This document shows positions 39,301-54,300 of a stretch of DNA of 64,000 nt, one piece after another. The stretch is from Nemertoderma westbladi (taxonomy: Eukaryota > Xenacoelomorpha > Nemertodermatida > Nemertodermatidae): contig JAUCBJ010008050.1 of NCBI GenBank assembly GCA_032718475.1, positions 1 through 64,000 on the forward strand, given 5' to 3'. The number at the start of each line of letters is the position of its first letter. Within the stretch, counting starts at the first letter, position 1. The translations under genes and the position numbers were made by a program. A model generated the notes under the pieces. That model was given only the letters and a program-made list of their open reading frames with translations, was not told where the DNA came from and did no database searches.

Positions 39301-42300
39301 AATAACTATGGGGATAGTTTGGAGATATGATCGTATCAGTTGGGTCCGAGAAATGAACTTTACCGCATGCTGTAATCGAATTTAAGATAATTAATTTTAT
39401 ATGTAATGTATGTAATATATGTAATTGAAATTGCCAGATTTATAATATATATATATATATATATATTTGTTTAGTATGTATACATTTCACCATGGTATTA
39501 TGAACTGCATCATAAATATCAGATGCAACATATGTCCTGTATGTCCAAATATTCTATATATGTATCCCATAGTTATCCATATTTCCCACATGTTCCATAT
39601 CTACTATATAAAAGAAACCAGCAGACCTGGAAGCAGGAGGCAAGAAGCTGGAGGCGCATTCTGAGATCGCAATTCCATTTAAAAACCGAAACAGAAAGAA
39701 AACAATAGATTGGTCGGGGCTCACTTTACAGATAAACATATGGTGACACATATACATACAGACCAACCATTCACAACTATTGCAGGTTATGCTGATGGGT
39801 TTGACTTTTGGGCTATAGTCTGACTGTGCGAGGTACCGGTCTGGTCTGAGGGACTTTGTGTTGTAGGGTTACAGCTGTACAGTCTGACTGTTGTAGCTGT
39901 CATGAGTTCCAACTGTCTGTTGTGCTACTTCTGTCTGAGTATACTATTATTATATATATGAGAGCCTATTACATATTATATCGATTACTATTTTATACCG
40001 AGTAACGATCAGATACAACAACAACCATTGTCCGGCCAGACAGGAAACAGGCAGAATATGTTCTAATAAACATTATAGGCAATGCTATGATTTTAAAAAT
40101 TATATTATGAAAATAATAATAATGATTCATAGGTTTTTGATTTTGTTATAATTACCCGAATAGCTGATAGAGAATCCTGGTCCAATGTTACCATTATCAG
40201 TTTGAAATAACAGAGTTAGTGCTTTGCCACTGGCTATAATTCGACCAGGTAACTGAGTTCCATGCAACACAGCAATTTCTGGGCTCATCAAACAATCCCC
40301 ATCATATACCTAGAAACACGATTGTAAACTATTATTATTGCAATCCCAGATATTCCCATTGGCGATATCTCTTTTGCAGAAGTGAAGGCTGCTGCAAAGA
40401 GCATTACGACCAATTGTGCCAGTTGCAGTGGAGTAGAGGTCTTTAAAATACCTGAGTGTTTAAAGCTCATCTATCCGATCATTCACCATCGAGCCCATTT
40501 TGGCACATAGAAGGATAATTGAAGAGTTATCAAAAAAGAAAGACAGGCTGTTATCTTTGTTGACTTATTCAAGGCCTTTAATTTAGTCTCACGTATGTTC
40601 AGCATACTTTCATTATATGGGATTCCTGATGAAATTATTGCAGCAATCAGATCAGTATACGATGGTTCGACAACATTTGTGTCTACTGTTGACGGTGACA
40701 CAGAACCTCTCCAAGTGGTATGGGGAGTCCTCAAGGGTGACATACTTGCAACAATTTTATTTATAATTGTGGTTGACTATGTTCTACGCATGTCCTTAGA
40801 TCATCATAATGATGATGGGGAGATGGTAACACCGCCTACTGGCCCCAGAAGTAGAGTAAATGCATCCAAGTACCTACCTTACTGATTTAGAATTTGCTGA
40901 TGAATTAGGAGTACTCCCAGAATGACTAGAGGGAGCCCAACGGCTCCTCAGCTCATTTTAACATGCTGCTTCTAGTGTTGGTCTTTTTATTAACTCCAGA
41001 AAGTCCAAAATTTTGACAGTTAACTTTGAAAGTCCTCAGCAAGTCTCTGATCGGATGAGCATAAGTTACAACTTCTGTTACCTGGGATCGTGAATCCAGA
41101 AGTCAGCCTTCGAATATGTAAGGGAAAGACACGGGCTGGGCAGCCTTGAATAGGCTTTTCAGGATTTGGAAGTCACCAAGAAAAATCGGAAACTTAAGGT
41201 CCGATTATTTAGAGCAGCAGTAGCTCCAGTACTCCTCTATGGGAGTCTATGCTGGGCTCTAACTGCTGAGGACACCAAATCTCTGGATGGCACATTCACA
41301 AGAATGCTACGTCGGGTTCATTGTGTCAAGTACAGTGCACTCATCTCAAACCAGACACTATATAACATTGGAGGTGTCTCATTGGTTCCCCAAGCTTGAC
41401 ACTAGAACAAAATCGCCTCTGCTTTGCAGGACATTGCTTTCGCCATGAGGATCGGCCAGTGCATAATCTTGTACTTTGGCAGCCTCATGGAGTGAATAAG
41501 CATGGTGGACAGCCCATAACTTTCTTGAGACGCATCTTAAAGGACACTGGCCTTGAAGATATGGATGATCTAGCAAATGTCATGGGTGATAGGGAGTTGT
41601 GGCGGCCCAATTTTGTCAGTTTCTGTCAGTAGTAAGTGTCAGGCTCTAACCATCCGAATTTGTTATTGAATCACTGAGGGCTATACTGCCTCACATAAAC
41701 AGTTAAGTTAGCAACTGCAGAAACAGCCGAAAGGCCCCATGGAAGGACCACAGATTTCGGAAGTGCCAAAATGACCTCTCTAAGGTGCAGAATGAGTGCT
41801 GCTGACTCGAGCGCATGAAGACAGCCATGGATGCCGTTAAGGCTGCATCTAGCTCCCTTAACAGGCAGTACTCTAATTATCTGAAAGAGCTTATTAATAA
41901 ACAGGTTGATGCCATTAACAATCCTGATGATAGCAGGCAATCTGCCCAGGCATGGCAATCAATAAACCTGCCTGGAGATGGTGAAAGTCATGGTGGATAG
42001 GGAGTTGTGGTGGAGCAATTCGAGTCAATAAGCCGGCATAGCATTCTTAATGTATTCTCCTCATAGTGAAAATTAACATGGTGAACAAACAACCCACGAC
42101 TTTCTTGAGAATCCTCTTAAAGGACACTGCTCTGGAAAAACTGAGACATTGAATCTCTGGCCCTAATTAATTGTCGAAGAAAACTCTCATTTACTTTACA
42201 ATATTGAATGATTTACATACAAAACTCTTACATATAGTTTATCAAATCCCATTTCAGTACTGAAGCTATTGAAAGTAAGTTGAAGTATGTTCCCTTCTTC

Positions 42301-45300
42301 TACAGATATCGTGTATTTGCAATCCAAATTGTTGTAGTAAGTCGCACCAAAGTTAGGAGATAAAATTGTATCAGTCGGGTCAGTGTAATCAACTTTACCA
42401 CATGCTGCAATAAAGAGTAAAGTATAATATAGAATGGTTTGTAGTTTATTTATTGTAGACTTTATTGTATGCTCTCCCCTTTTGTAGGTCTCTTAATGAG
42501 GTCTCTGGTTGTAGAAGGCATATCCACATAAATAACAAACAAGTCCATCAAATGACCATTCAAACTGACTACATGCAATTATTGGTCTCGGCAATTATCT
42601 TAATCAAAGATCCTTGAATAAGTTTTCAAATAATAATTTTATGGGGCTGTGCACCTGATATTTCCTAGACAATTCCTCAACAATGCGAACTAACTAGGGG
42701 GGTAAAACCCCTAGTGTTTTTATAAATTTGTTCATGTCTCCAATGTGGTGGAAAAATGTGAGAATACGATATATCATCGAAAAGAGAATGAATAAAAAAA
42801 ATGAAAAAAACCATGTTTTTTTTCAATTTTCTTTTAAAAAATGGGGAAATATTATGAAATCAAGAAAACTGGCCGATATTTATCAATATTATATTTATAT
42901 AAATCAAAAATTGAGGAGTAGTATTTTCGTCAAGAAACGGTTAAGAAATGGCGGAGGAGTAGTATTTTCGTGTGAAAAAAATTCATTCAGAGATAATTGA
43001 CTTAAAAGTTCAAATTTCCCCCGCAAAATTGCCTGTGTGTGATCTGGTTGGTTAATAGTGTCTGACAAGAAGGAAGCACACCACCGAGCTAAAATTATAT
43101 TTATGGGGGTTTTCGGGGTCGCTGATTGTATTTCCGATGTCAGTTTTAATATTTGGTGGAATCTAGACTGTCCATCGGTCAGTTGTCTGTCTGTCTTACA
43201 TTTTGACAGACAGATATTCCACAGTAACTCGAGAACTAAAATAGATCTCTCTAAGTGGTATTCAACGTTTTTTTTGGAGGGGGGGGGGGGTGAGGGGGTT
43301 ACCCCATCGCCATAAAATAGAGATTTGAGAATCGATTGCATATTGTTATCTTCTTATTAAAGTAAATATTCACCTGAATAGTTTATGGCAAATCCCTTTC
43401 CAGTGATGCTACCATCAGAACGATATATTAAAGTAACAGCATTTGAACTCGCTTTTATTCGGTCTGGAAGTATATTTCCATCAACTACAGTCAATTCGGT
43501 ACTGGCATCTGGTGGTCCATCAAAGATCTAAAGAAATACAATCATTTGTTACAAAAAATTTAATTCGGACATGCCAACAATTAAGAAGAGAAACGCAACA
43601 ACAAAACCTAAATTTAAAAATTGCACGGCAATAAGTGAAACAGCAGGTTAAAACATAAATTTAAACAAAATAAGATAACGCAAGCCAGACCACTAATGAA
43701 ACCCGGAGCGATGATGGTTATTTATATCTCGAAGTATTCTGAGTATTCGAGCATATTTTTGTTTACCAAATAATAATAACTTTTTATTTAAATTATTATT
43801 TATTTATTTATTATATACTATTTATTTTATTTTTTTTCCAAATAAATTTTTTTTTATTTTTTTTTTACAAAAATTGATTGATAAGAGGGCTAAGATTGAT
43901 TTATTGAGATGATTGACTTCAATTTAAATTTAAATTTTTTAATTTAAATTCAATTTAAAACTGTTTGAAATTAATAATTTAATATATTACAAATTCTTCA
44001 TATATAAAATTCCAATAAAATTTGCTCCAAATTATGCCGTTTACTAAATTGATACAAATCAATAATTCGAACTTACATAAAGTCTGTCGTTGTTTATCTG
44101 AGTCTGAAAGTCTTTGGTAGTTAGTTGGATTACGTTCCCAGCTGGTACGGTGATGTCATACTGGCAATCCAAATTGTTGTGATAATCACCAGGGTAGTTT
44201 GGAGAAATAACTACTCCAGTTGGCGTGTCAAAATGCACTTTGCCACAAGCTTTAAAATAATCAAATTATTATTTTGGATACAATCACAGTGTACATTTAC
44301 AACAACACCGACTAAAAAGATTATTTTAACAATGATGGCAAAACTATGACATTCTTATGTTACACTTCAACACTCCATACATCTACAGGGATATCATCTA
44401 TCCCACTCGCTTTATGCCTTATAACCAACCATGTGATAATTCATTAATTTACAAACTATTGATCAATAAATTTAAATTATTCAAACAAAAATTTATTTAT
44501 TTACAAGCCCAAAGCATAATTGTATGTTAATATTATGAGGGGGGTTGAAGGGGTTGGGGTGGGAAGCTTTCCTCTCTTCTTTGATTTATTCTTATTGGCG
44601 TTTTGGATAAATTTTCCTAATTATTTATTTAAATTTCTTAAGTACCGATTTGGGGATACAATTGCTCGATTTTAATCTGTATATAATAAAGCCTTGTCCT
44701 GCGCTATGGCCCACCCTGTGGGATGGCAAACCAGGCTGTGGTATTTGCCCCGAGAGCTGACTCGGCAAAAAAGTACCACCAAACCCCACACTATGGATTA
44801 CATTAGTAATGCGGAGGTCCGGCCACTTGAAGCCAGTGGAATGACCGGACACAATTGGCCTCACAGGCATCAGTTATCTCCTGACCGGCTGCTGACCAAC
44901 TCTGAGAGCACTTCACTGCGACCTGCACCTGGCAGCAATGGTACATGGCATGACCCAGCAGATGAGCTGCAACAGCCAATGGTGGGTCATGTGCGCCAGA
45001 GTAGATATGGGCGATGGGCCTCAAATCTGACTTCATTGCGACACCCACCCTGTGGAATGGCAAACCAGGGTGTGGTATTTGCCCCGAGAGCTGACTCGGC
45101 AAAAAAGCACCCCCCAACCCCCACTATGGATTACATTAGTAATGCGGAGGTCCGGCCACCAGAGGCCAGGCCACTGGTGAATCTGAGGCAAGACACTAGA
45201 CTAGCCTCAGTAAACACCCTAACACTCGGGTCCCCAATGCGACAAGGTGAGCTGACTGCCTTGGCAGATAAGCTTTCTCTTAGCGCAGTGGGTGTTCAAA

Positions 45301-48300
45301 AGCACCGAATCCCAACTGGACAGACTGATGAGGTTCTGATTAAGGACATGGGGGCTGTTGGCGACTCGCCCTCGCGTCAGCAGATGATAGTGGCAATGGT
45401 GGAATTGGTCTATTGATGAATCCAACTGCACATACAGCATTGACAAAATAGACCAAATCTGTAACCACATCATCCGTTGCCACTTCTCATGTTCTGGAAG
45501 ACTGGCTAAGAAGTTTCCTAGGGTGGTTCTGATTGTGTGCTACTCTCCAACTAGTGTTGCGCCTATAGATGAGGTGGAAAATTTCTACCACAATCTACAA
45601 GCAGCTACTGATGGAGTGGATCAGCATGCATTCTTAACATTCCTGGGAGACTTTAATGCAAGTCTACAGTGCTGGGTCTATAGCAATAGTGTTAACCGAA
45701 ATTCTGTCCATCTTCAGGATTTTATCTCTGGAAATGGATTGTTTTCGGCTGGAACCCTGTTCAAGAAGCGAACTGGAAAGCTATGGACTCATAGTGGACC
45801 CAGTGGTCACAAGTCCCAGATAGACCATATTCTGTTTCGTAGGAAATACAGGAGCTCTATACAAGACTGTAATGCATTTACACTTCGACCCTTCTCCAGT
45901 GATCACCGCCTTATTGTGGCCAAGGTAAGACTTAGTCTGCGTGCTAGCAGAACAACGAAATCTGCCTTGCCGCAGCATGACTGGTCCTCCCTGTTGCAAC
46001 ATCCAAGTTTGAGATTCAGCTTCACACTACAGCTGAGCAACAGGTATGAGGTTCTTGCCTCTGAGGCGGCAGATCACTGTGAGGGCTATACTGCCTTTAC
46101 AGAAGCAGTTAAGTTAGCAGCTGCAGAAACAGTTCCTGTATACCCTCGAAACAGGAAAAGGGCCCCCTGGACTGACAACAAAATTCAGAAGTGCCGAAAT
46201 GACCTTCATAAGGCGCAGAAAGAGTCCCAACTCAAACAGACTACAACGGCCAAGAATGCAGTTAAGGCTGCATCTAGGTCCCTGAACAGGCAGTACTCTG
46301 TTAATCTATAGGAGCTAATAAACCAACAGGTTGATGCCATCAATGATGCTGACGACAGCAGGCAATCATCCCAGGCATGGAAATCGATCAATTTGCTTAC
46401 TGGGCAGAAAAGCCAAACAACCACCAAGGTTAAGGCTGAATCACCAGTCGATCGCCGCAATGGTTGGAAATCCCACTTTGAAAAGCTCTTCAATAATGAC
46501 AGGGTATTGCCTGATAACTTTATAGAAGTAAAAGTGTCTGAGTCTGTACTCCCAGATATTCCCATTGGCGATATCTCCTTTGCAGAAGTGAAGGCTGCTG
46601 CAAAGAGCATTAAGACCAATTGTGCCAGGGGAGTAGATGGTGTTCCCCCTGAGGTCCTTAAAATACCTGAGTGTTTAAAGCTCATCTATCCCATCATAGT
46701 AGACATGTACCGAACAACAAGAGTCCCACAAGAAATGAAAACAAATAAATTGGTGCCAGTTCCCAAGAAGGGCAACCTAACACTCTATGGTTCTTTTCGG
46801 GGAATCTCATTGATCTCGATTGCTGCAAAGCTATACAATAGGATTCTATTAAATCGCATCAGGGATCCCATTGAGAGACTGCTCCGTGGAAATCAGAATG
46901 GGTTCCGTAAAGGTCGTGGGACCATGGAGCCCATTTTGGCACTTAGAAGGATAATTGAAGAATTATCAAAAAGGAAGGACAGGCATCTGGCTGTTATCTT
47001 TGTTGACTTCTTCAAGGCCTTTGATTCAGTCTCTTGCTCTCGTATGTTCAGCATACTTTCATTATATGGGATTCCTGATGAAATTATTGCAGCAATCAGA
47101 TCAGTATACGATGGTTCGACAATATTTGTGTCTACTGTTGACGGTGACACAGAACCATTTGAAGTGTTATGGGGCGTCCTACAAGGAGACCCACTTGCAC
47201 CATTCTTGTTCATTATTGTGGTTGACTATGTTCTACGCATGTCCTTAGATCATCATAATGATGATGGGGTGATGATAACTCTACCTACTGGCTCCAGAAG
47301 TCGAGGAAATCCTGCCAAGTACCTAACTGATCTAGACTTTGCTGATGACCTAGGAGTACTCTCAGAATCATTAGAGGGAGCCCAGCGGCCCCTCAGCTCA
47401 ATAGAACATGCTGCTTCTAGTGTTGGTCTTTTTATTAACTCCAGAAAGACCAAAATTTTGACAGTTAACTTTGAAAGTCCTCAGCAAGTCTCCGATCGAA
47501 TGAGCATAAGCTCAAAGGATGGTATGCTTGAGCATGTGGACGACTTCTGTTACCTGGGATCATGGATCCGGAAGTCAGGAGAGGACCTTCGAATACGTAA
47601 GGGAAAGGCATGGGCAGCCTTGAATAGGCTTTCCAGGATTTGGAAGTCACCGAGAATTAATCGGAAACTTAAGGTCCGATTATTTAGAGCAGCAGTAGTT
47701 CCAGTACTCCTCTACGGGAGTCCATGCTGGGCTCTAACTGCTGAGGACACCAAATCTCTGGATGGCACATTCACAAGAATGCTACGCCGGGTTCATTGTG
47801 TCAAGTACCATGCACACATCTCCAACCAGACACTATATAACATTGGAGGTGTCTCATTGGTTCCCCCAAGGTTGACACTAGAACAAAATCGCCTCCGCTT
47901 TGCAGGACATTGCTTTCGCCGTGAGGACCACCCAGTGCATAATCTTGTACTTTGGCAGCCTCATGGAGTGAATAAGCATGGTGGACAGCCCATGTCTTTC
48001 TTGAGACGCATCTTAAAGGACACTGGCCTTGAAGATGCGGATGATCTAGCAAATGTCATGGGTGATAGGGAGTTGTGGCGGCGCAATTTTGTCGACAAGC
48101 CGGCACAGCATTCTTAAAAATGCAGCTGCAATGCAGCATGCCGATTCTAGTAGTAGTGTGCGATTGCCCCACGAACGTGTTGTAGAAGAACCTCAGTGAC
48201 TTCCATTAGTAAGGAATAAATAAATTAAAACTCTAAATCAAAACTAAATATCTGATTTGTTATATTAATTGAAGTTATTAATTCCAATTGATATATGTAA

Positions 48301-51300
48301 AATGGTTCCTTCTATTCAATGTAGTAGTGGCGAGTTCAATATATTGCTTGAGTAATAATTCTAGTCCACAGTATACAGAATTGCCACACTTTATTCATGA
48401 ATTGATCTTCCCAAAATATTAGACCAATATCCGTTCTCTGCCATTGTCATATGTAACACATGCATCTAAGTATTATCATGACTTGATTTTATAGCCTTTA
48501 CATGCTTGTGTTATAGCAACCGTGAATCTTTTTTAATATTTTTAGTAATGCAGTATTACAGATTATTACAAGTATCATCTATATCAAGTATCTATCAAGT
48601 ATCGACTACTGACCTGGGAGAGATAATGGGATTCCACTATTAGGGATTATTAGTTTCACACACACACGCTCTCACTATTAATACACAATATTTGCCAGTA
48701 TATATTAAGTTTTTTAGCATATCTAAAAATATTGTTGCAGAAATATCTGAAATTCGTAGTGTTTATTGACCAAGTTGTAGCTGATCATAGAAGCCAATCC
48801 TAAAGTGCGAACAGGTTGTGACAATTGCGTCGCCGGCTACCTGAGGCGAGTTAGGGCGGATGTCAATGTTTCTTCTACAATGCTGGTTCTGAGTCAGCCG
48901 GTCGAAATAAGTTTTTAAAGTATTACTACATTAATTACTATAAATAAATAACATACAAGAATACTTCAAAGCAAATCCCTTATCAACAAGTCGATCGCCA
49001 TCAGATTGGAATATTGTGAGTAACTCGTTGGAACTTGCTATAATCCTTTCATTTAGATATTGTCCTTGACCTTCCATGTGTGATAACATGGGGCTAGTAT
49101 GGCTTGAACCATCATAGACCTGTAACAATTCAGAAGTCAAACTTGTTGCATTAAGGTGGGGGGGGGGGGGGGGGGTAGCGCATTTTCTGACCAAAAAGAC
49201 GAATTTTTGAAACATATCCTATCTGATGCAGATTTCATGCTGAATCCAAATATGGAAACCGTTTTCCCATATCTTGCTTAGTTTTCGAGATATCTGTGAT
49301 AGAAGATACTGGCTCCGATATATCGCGATATCGGTAAAGGCGATTAAGTTTGGGGTTTGCATTCAATTTCTGCAAATTTCTGTGCTCAGTGGTGCCAATT
49401 AGATGTCTCCACGAGAAAGAGCACAAAATTTTAATTGAGAAGGTATTTTATTATGATTATTGGACCTACTTGTCAGTTTATAAGACAACTTCAAGTCTCC
49501 GGAATGAAGACGGGACTCGAATAAGCGACTCTGGGGTCTTTGTGGGATTACACGGAATAGACTTATCGGTATTCGGAGATCTTCAAAATGTATAATCTCC
49601 AGTTCTAGTGGTCGTACGAAGTTCGTTTTAGGCTCATTCGAAAGCTATGTTCTTAGAGAACAAAGTTACCATTTGATTTAAGACAAAATGGTTGTAAAGC
49701 AACATAACATGAATTTGGGTAAAATAATATGCCTTGCAAATTTTGTTCAAGTTATGATTGCTCAGGCAGCTTTCAAGAGTTTAATGTAGTGGCAAAATAT
49801 GGAGGCCGATTTTTACGACTTCGCGATAAACGAGGTTTATAATATAATAATAGAAATTTAGAAATTTCCTGCAATTCGGTCAATGGGCGAAAAAAGTTGC
49901 ATTAACAACTCCAATCCAATTTAACTCTCATTCTACATACGCTTATCGAGCAATGTATTGTTGATCATTGCTATTGCTTATCAATGCGGTTGGGGTTTAT
50001 GGAGGAATCACAACATTCATTGGGTTCGGAATTTTATTCTACTCAGTCGAACATAACGGAATCTAATTCAATAGGAGTGTTAAGACATGAACGGAAAGTG
50101 AGCATTAATTCAATGACCGTGGAAACAACAACATGAAAGGGAGAATCATTTAGGCTCGTTAAGCCAAATAATGCCTGTTCACCACCATGGGTGATCATCC
50201 ACAGTAAAACTTTCCATTCTGTTTCCCAAGTTGCCGTGGTTCCCATTTATCGACCACTGAAGGATGAAAGCCGGGGTTGGGCAGGCTGTATAAATAAACC
50301 ATAATTATAAACAGAGATAATAGAGATTTTATATTCCGGTGTAAACTATCATATGCGTTGGCAGGATTGCTATTTTTATTATTTTAGTAATTAGGATTGT
50401 TTTAGCTATACAACTCGACCCTGATCATACTAGTATCTCATTAAGTTCAGGTAATAACAGTAGTAAGGCTTATAGTTCCTTCAGTGATGGTTAATTTATT
50501 CAAATTATTAAAATTCACAACCAAAAAGTAAATATGAATATAAAATTATGAACAACTAACATTTACAAAATCCCCTATCTGTGTATCAAATGAGGTGACA
50601 ATTAATTGGAGAATGTTTCCTGGTGGTACATATATGTCGTATTGGCAGTCAATATTATTATAGTAATCATGAACTTCAGTCTCAAGAAAATAGTTTGGAG
50701 ATTTAACAACTCCAGTTGGGTCGCTGTAATGTACATCACCACAAGCTGTAGGGAAATAAATTCATTTTATAATGATTAAATTTGTTAAGATAAAATTTAA
50801 TAAAGATTTACCCTTACTGGATTGACATGGGATCGAACCTGGACCTCTAGATAGAACTAAAACAATAACAGCTGTCTGGTAATAAATATAGAGCTTGAAT
50901 ATAATTTAGAGATGATGGGATACTGATGAAGTTGGCAAGGCCTGCTTCTGAATGAAAACGCATTCAAAGAATGCATCAGCCTTATTGTCAGAGAATATTT
51001 CTCTTTGTAGTCTTTTTGCAGAACTGCAATCATATCCTTTCACATAATTCCTTAATCCAGCCTCCATGAGCGCTAGTATAACAGCTATTGTTGGTATATT
51101 TGGACGAAATCTATTTCAGCTCTTATACACCAGGCTCTCTATAAGAGATCTAATTCTACATATTTTTTGTACATTTTGTCAGCTACCACTAGGAGACTAA
51201 TCCCTTGAGAGTTATTTTCCTTTTTTTCAGGAGTGCCTTTAGTTTTCTATTTTTCGTCTTCCATATGATTTTAATATATAAAAATGTATGAGTGGCTTTA

Positions 51301-54300
51301 GTTGACTTTTAGTTGAAAGAGGTGGTGGCTTTTCCCCGTTTAACATCCGGTTGCAAACATTCAATAATGGTCTATTTAGAACTCCTGTTTTCCATACCTC
51401 TGCAGGGATTTCATCTAATCCACTCGCTTTATGATTGGTTATGGGTATGCCTTTAATAATTCTTTGGAGTTTTACAGTTGTGTGAAGTCCCCTGTTTCTA
51501 TAGGTAGTGTCTTGTACAGGTCAGGTCAGGTATTCTAGGTCATTGATCAAGAAAACTTGCAACCTCCATGCAGCATAAAGGAGGTGCCACCTGTAGCTGC
51601 ATAGACCCTCTTACTAGGGCAAATCTGGTCCTGTAACTAGGACCCCCTTTGTTCTGGGATAAGGACGCCCTTGGTCCTGGATTAAGAACCCATATACTTG
51701 GCTGCGGGGGTATATGGCCTGACCAGGCAGATGGTGATCTATCAATGGCTGGTCAGGAGTAGAGTGTTCTCATGTCCACTCTGAGAGCACTTCACTGCGA
51801 CCTGCACCTGGCAGCAAGGGTACAGGGCATGACCCAGCAGATGAGCTGCAACAGCCAATGGTGGGTCATGTGCGCCAGAGTAGATATGGGTGATGGGCCT
51901 CATATCTGACTCCATTGCGACACCCACCCTGTGGAATGGTAAACCAGTGTGCGGTATTTGCCCCGAGAGCTGACTCGGCAAAAAAGCACCCCCCAACCCC
52001 CACTATGGATTACATTATCAATGCGGAGGTCCGGCCACTAGAGGCCAGTGGAATTACCGGACACAATTGGCCTCACAGGCGTCAGTTAACTCCTGACTGG
52101 CTGCCTGTCTCACCCCCTACTGGAGAGAGAGCAGCCAACAATTCTTTGAGTCCCTTTCCTGATGACCTTTCTGGCCCAAACCCTGGGTCACCACGGAGGC
52201 CAGATTGTGATGGGGAGAGGGATTCTGGAGTTGGAGGCTACTCTCATGTTCCACCCCGACCAACAAAGCCATTGGTGAATCTGAGGCAAGTCACTAGACT
52301 AGCCTCAGTAAACACCCTAACACTCGGGTCCCCAATGCGACAAGGTGAGCTGACTGCCTTGGCAGATAAGCTTTCTCTTAGCACAGTGGGTGTTCAAGAG
52401 CACCGAATGCAGACTGGACAGACTGATGAGGTTCTGATTAAGGACGTGGGGGGCGGTTGGCGACTCGCCCTCGCGTCAGCAGATGATAGTGGCAATGGTG
52501 GAATTGGTCTATTGATGAATCCAACTGCACATGCAGCATTGGACAAAATAGACCAAATCTCTAACCGCATCATCCGTTGCCACTTCTCATGTTCTGGAAG
52601 ACTGGCTAAGAAGTTTCCTAAGGTGGTTCTGATTGTGTGCTACTCTCCAACTAGTGTTGCCCCTGTAGAGGAGGTGGAAAATTTCTACCACAATCTACAA
52701 GCAGCTACTGATGGAGTGGATCAGCATGCATTCTTAACATTCCTGGGAGACTTTAATGCAAGTCTGCATCAATCACCTACATCACCCTGGGTCTATAGCA
52801 ATAGTGTTAACCGAAATTCTGTCCATCTTCAGGATTTTATCTCTGGAAATGGATTGTTTTCGGCTGGAACCCAGTTCAAGAAGCGAACTGGAAAGCTATG
52901 GACTCATAGTGGACCCAGTGGTCACAAGTCCCAGATAGACCATATTGTGTTTTGTAGGAAATACAGGAGCTCTATACAAGACTGTAATGCATTTACACTT
53001 CGACCCTTCTCCAGTGATCACCGCCTTATTGTGGCCAAGGTAAGACTTAGTCTGCGTGCTAGCAGAACAATGAAATCTGCCTTGCCGCGGCATGACTGGT
53101 CCTCTCTGTTGCAACAGCCAAGTGTGAGATCCAGCTTCACACTACAGCTGAGCAACAGGTATGAGGCTCTTGCCTCTGAGGCGGCAGATCACTGTGAGGG
53201 CTATACTGCCTTTACAGAAGCAGTTAAGTTAGCAGCTGCAGAAACAGTTCATGTATACCCTTGAAACAGGAGAAGGGCCCCCTGGACTGACAACAAAATT
53301 CAGAAGTGCCGAAATGACCTTCATAAGGCGCAGAAAGAGTCCCGACTCAAACAGACTACAGCGGCCAAGAATGCAGTTAAGGCTGCATCTAGGTCCCTGA
53401 ACAGGAAGTACTCTGTTATTCTACAGGAGCTAATAAGCAACAGGTTGATGCCATCAATGATGCTGACGACAGCAGGCAATGATCCCAGGCATGGAAATCA
53501 ATCAATCTGCTTACTGGGCGGAAAAGCCAACCAACCACCAAGGTTAAGGCTGAATCACCAGCCGATCGCCTCAATGGTTGGAAAGCCCACTTTGAAAAGC
53601 TCCTCAATAATGACAGGGTATTGCCTGATAACTTTATAGAAGTAAAAGTGTCTGAGTCTGTACTCCCAGATATTACCATTGGTGATATCTCCTTTGCAGA
53701 AGTGAAGGCTGCTGCAAAGAGCATTAAGACCAATCGTGCCAGTGGAGTAGATGGTGTTCCCCCTGAGGTCTTTAAAATACCTGAGTGTTTAAAGCTCATC
53801 TATCCCATCATAGTAGACATGTACCGTACAACAAGAGTCCCACAAGAAATGAAAACAAATAAGTTGGTGCCAGTTCCCAAGAAGGGCAATCTAACACTCT
53901 ATGGTTCTTTTCGGGGAATCTCATTGATCTCGATTGCTGCAAAGCTATACAATAGGATTCTATTAAATCGCATCAGGGATCCCATTGAGAGACTGCTCCG
54001 TGGAAATCAGAATGGGTTCCGTAAAGGTCGTGGGACCATGGAGCCCATTTTGGCACTTAGAAGGATAATTGAAGAATTATCAAAAAAGAAAGACAGGCAT
54101 CTGGCTGTTATCTTTGTTGACTTCTTCAAGGCCTTTGATTCAGTCTCTTGCTCACGTATGTTCAGCATACTTTCATTATATGGGATTCCTGATGAAATTA
54201 TTGCAGCAATCAGATCAGTATATGATGGTTCGACAACATTTGTGTCTACTGTTGACGGTGACACAGAACGATTTGAAGTGTTATGGGGCGTCCTCCAAGG

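Larger units (their letters stand above)
16071..39369 (-). repeat. K-E-Q repeat unit 4, expanded by transposons
   Basis: This holds CUB5-7 in the same K, E, Q order, but spread over 23 kb. A TTAA-flanked element sits in the Q intron, about 12 kb of nested transposons in the E-to-K intron, and LINE pieces in the K intron. It is the most diverged of the four units, with about 500 unit-specific bases around 19880-20400. Confidence 0.8.
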
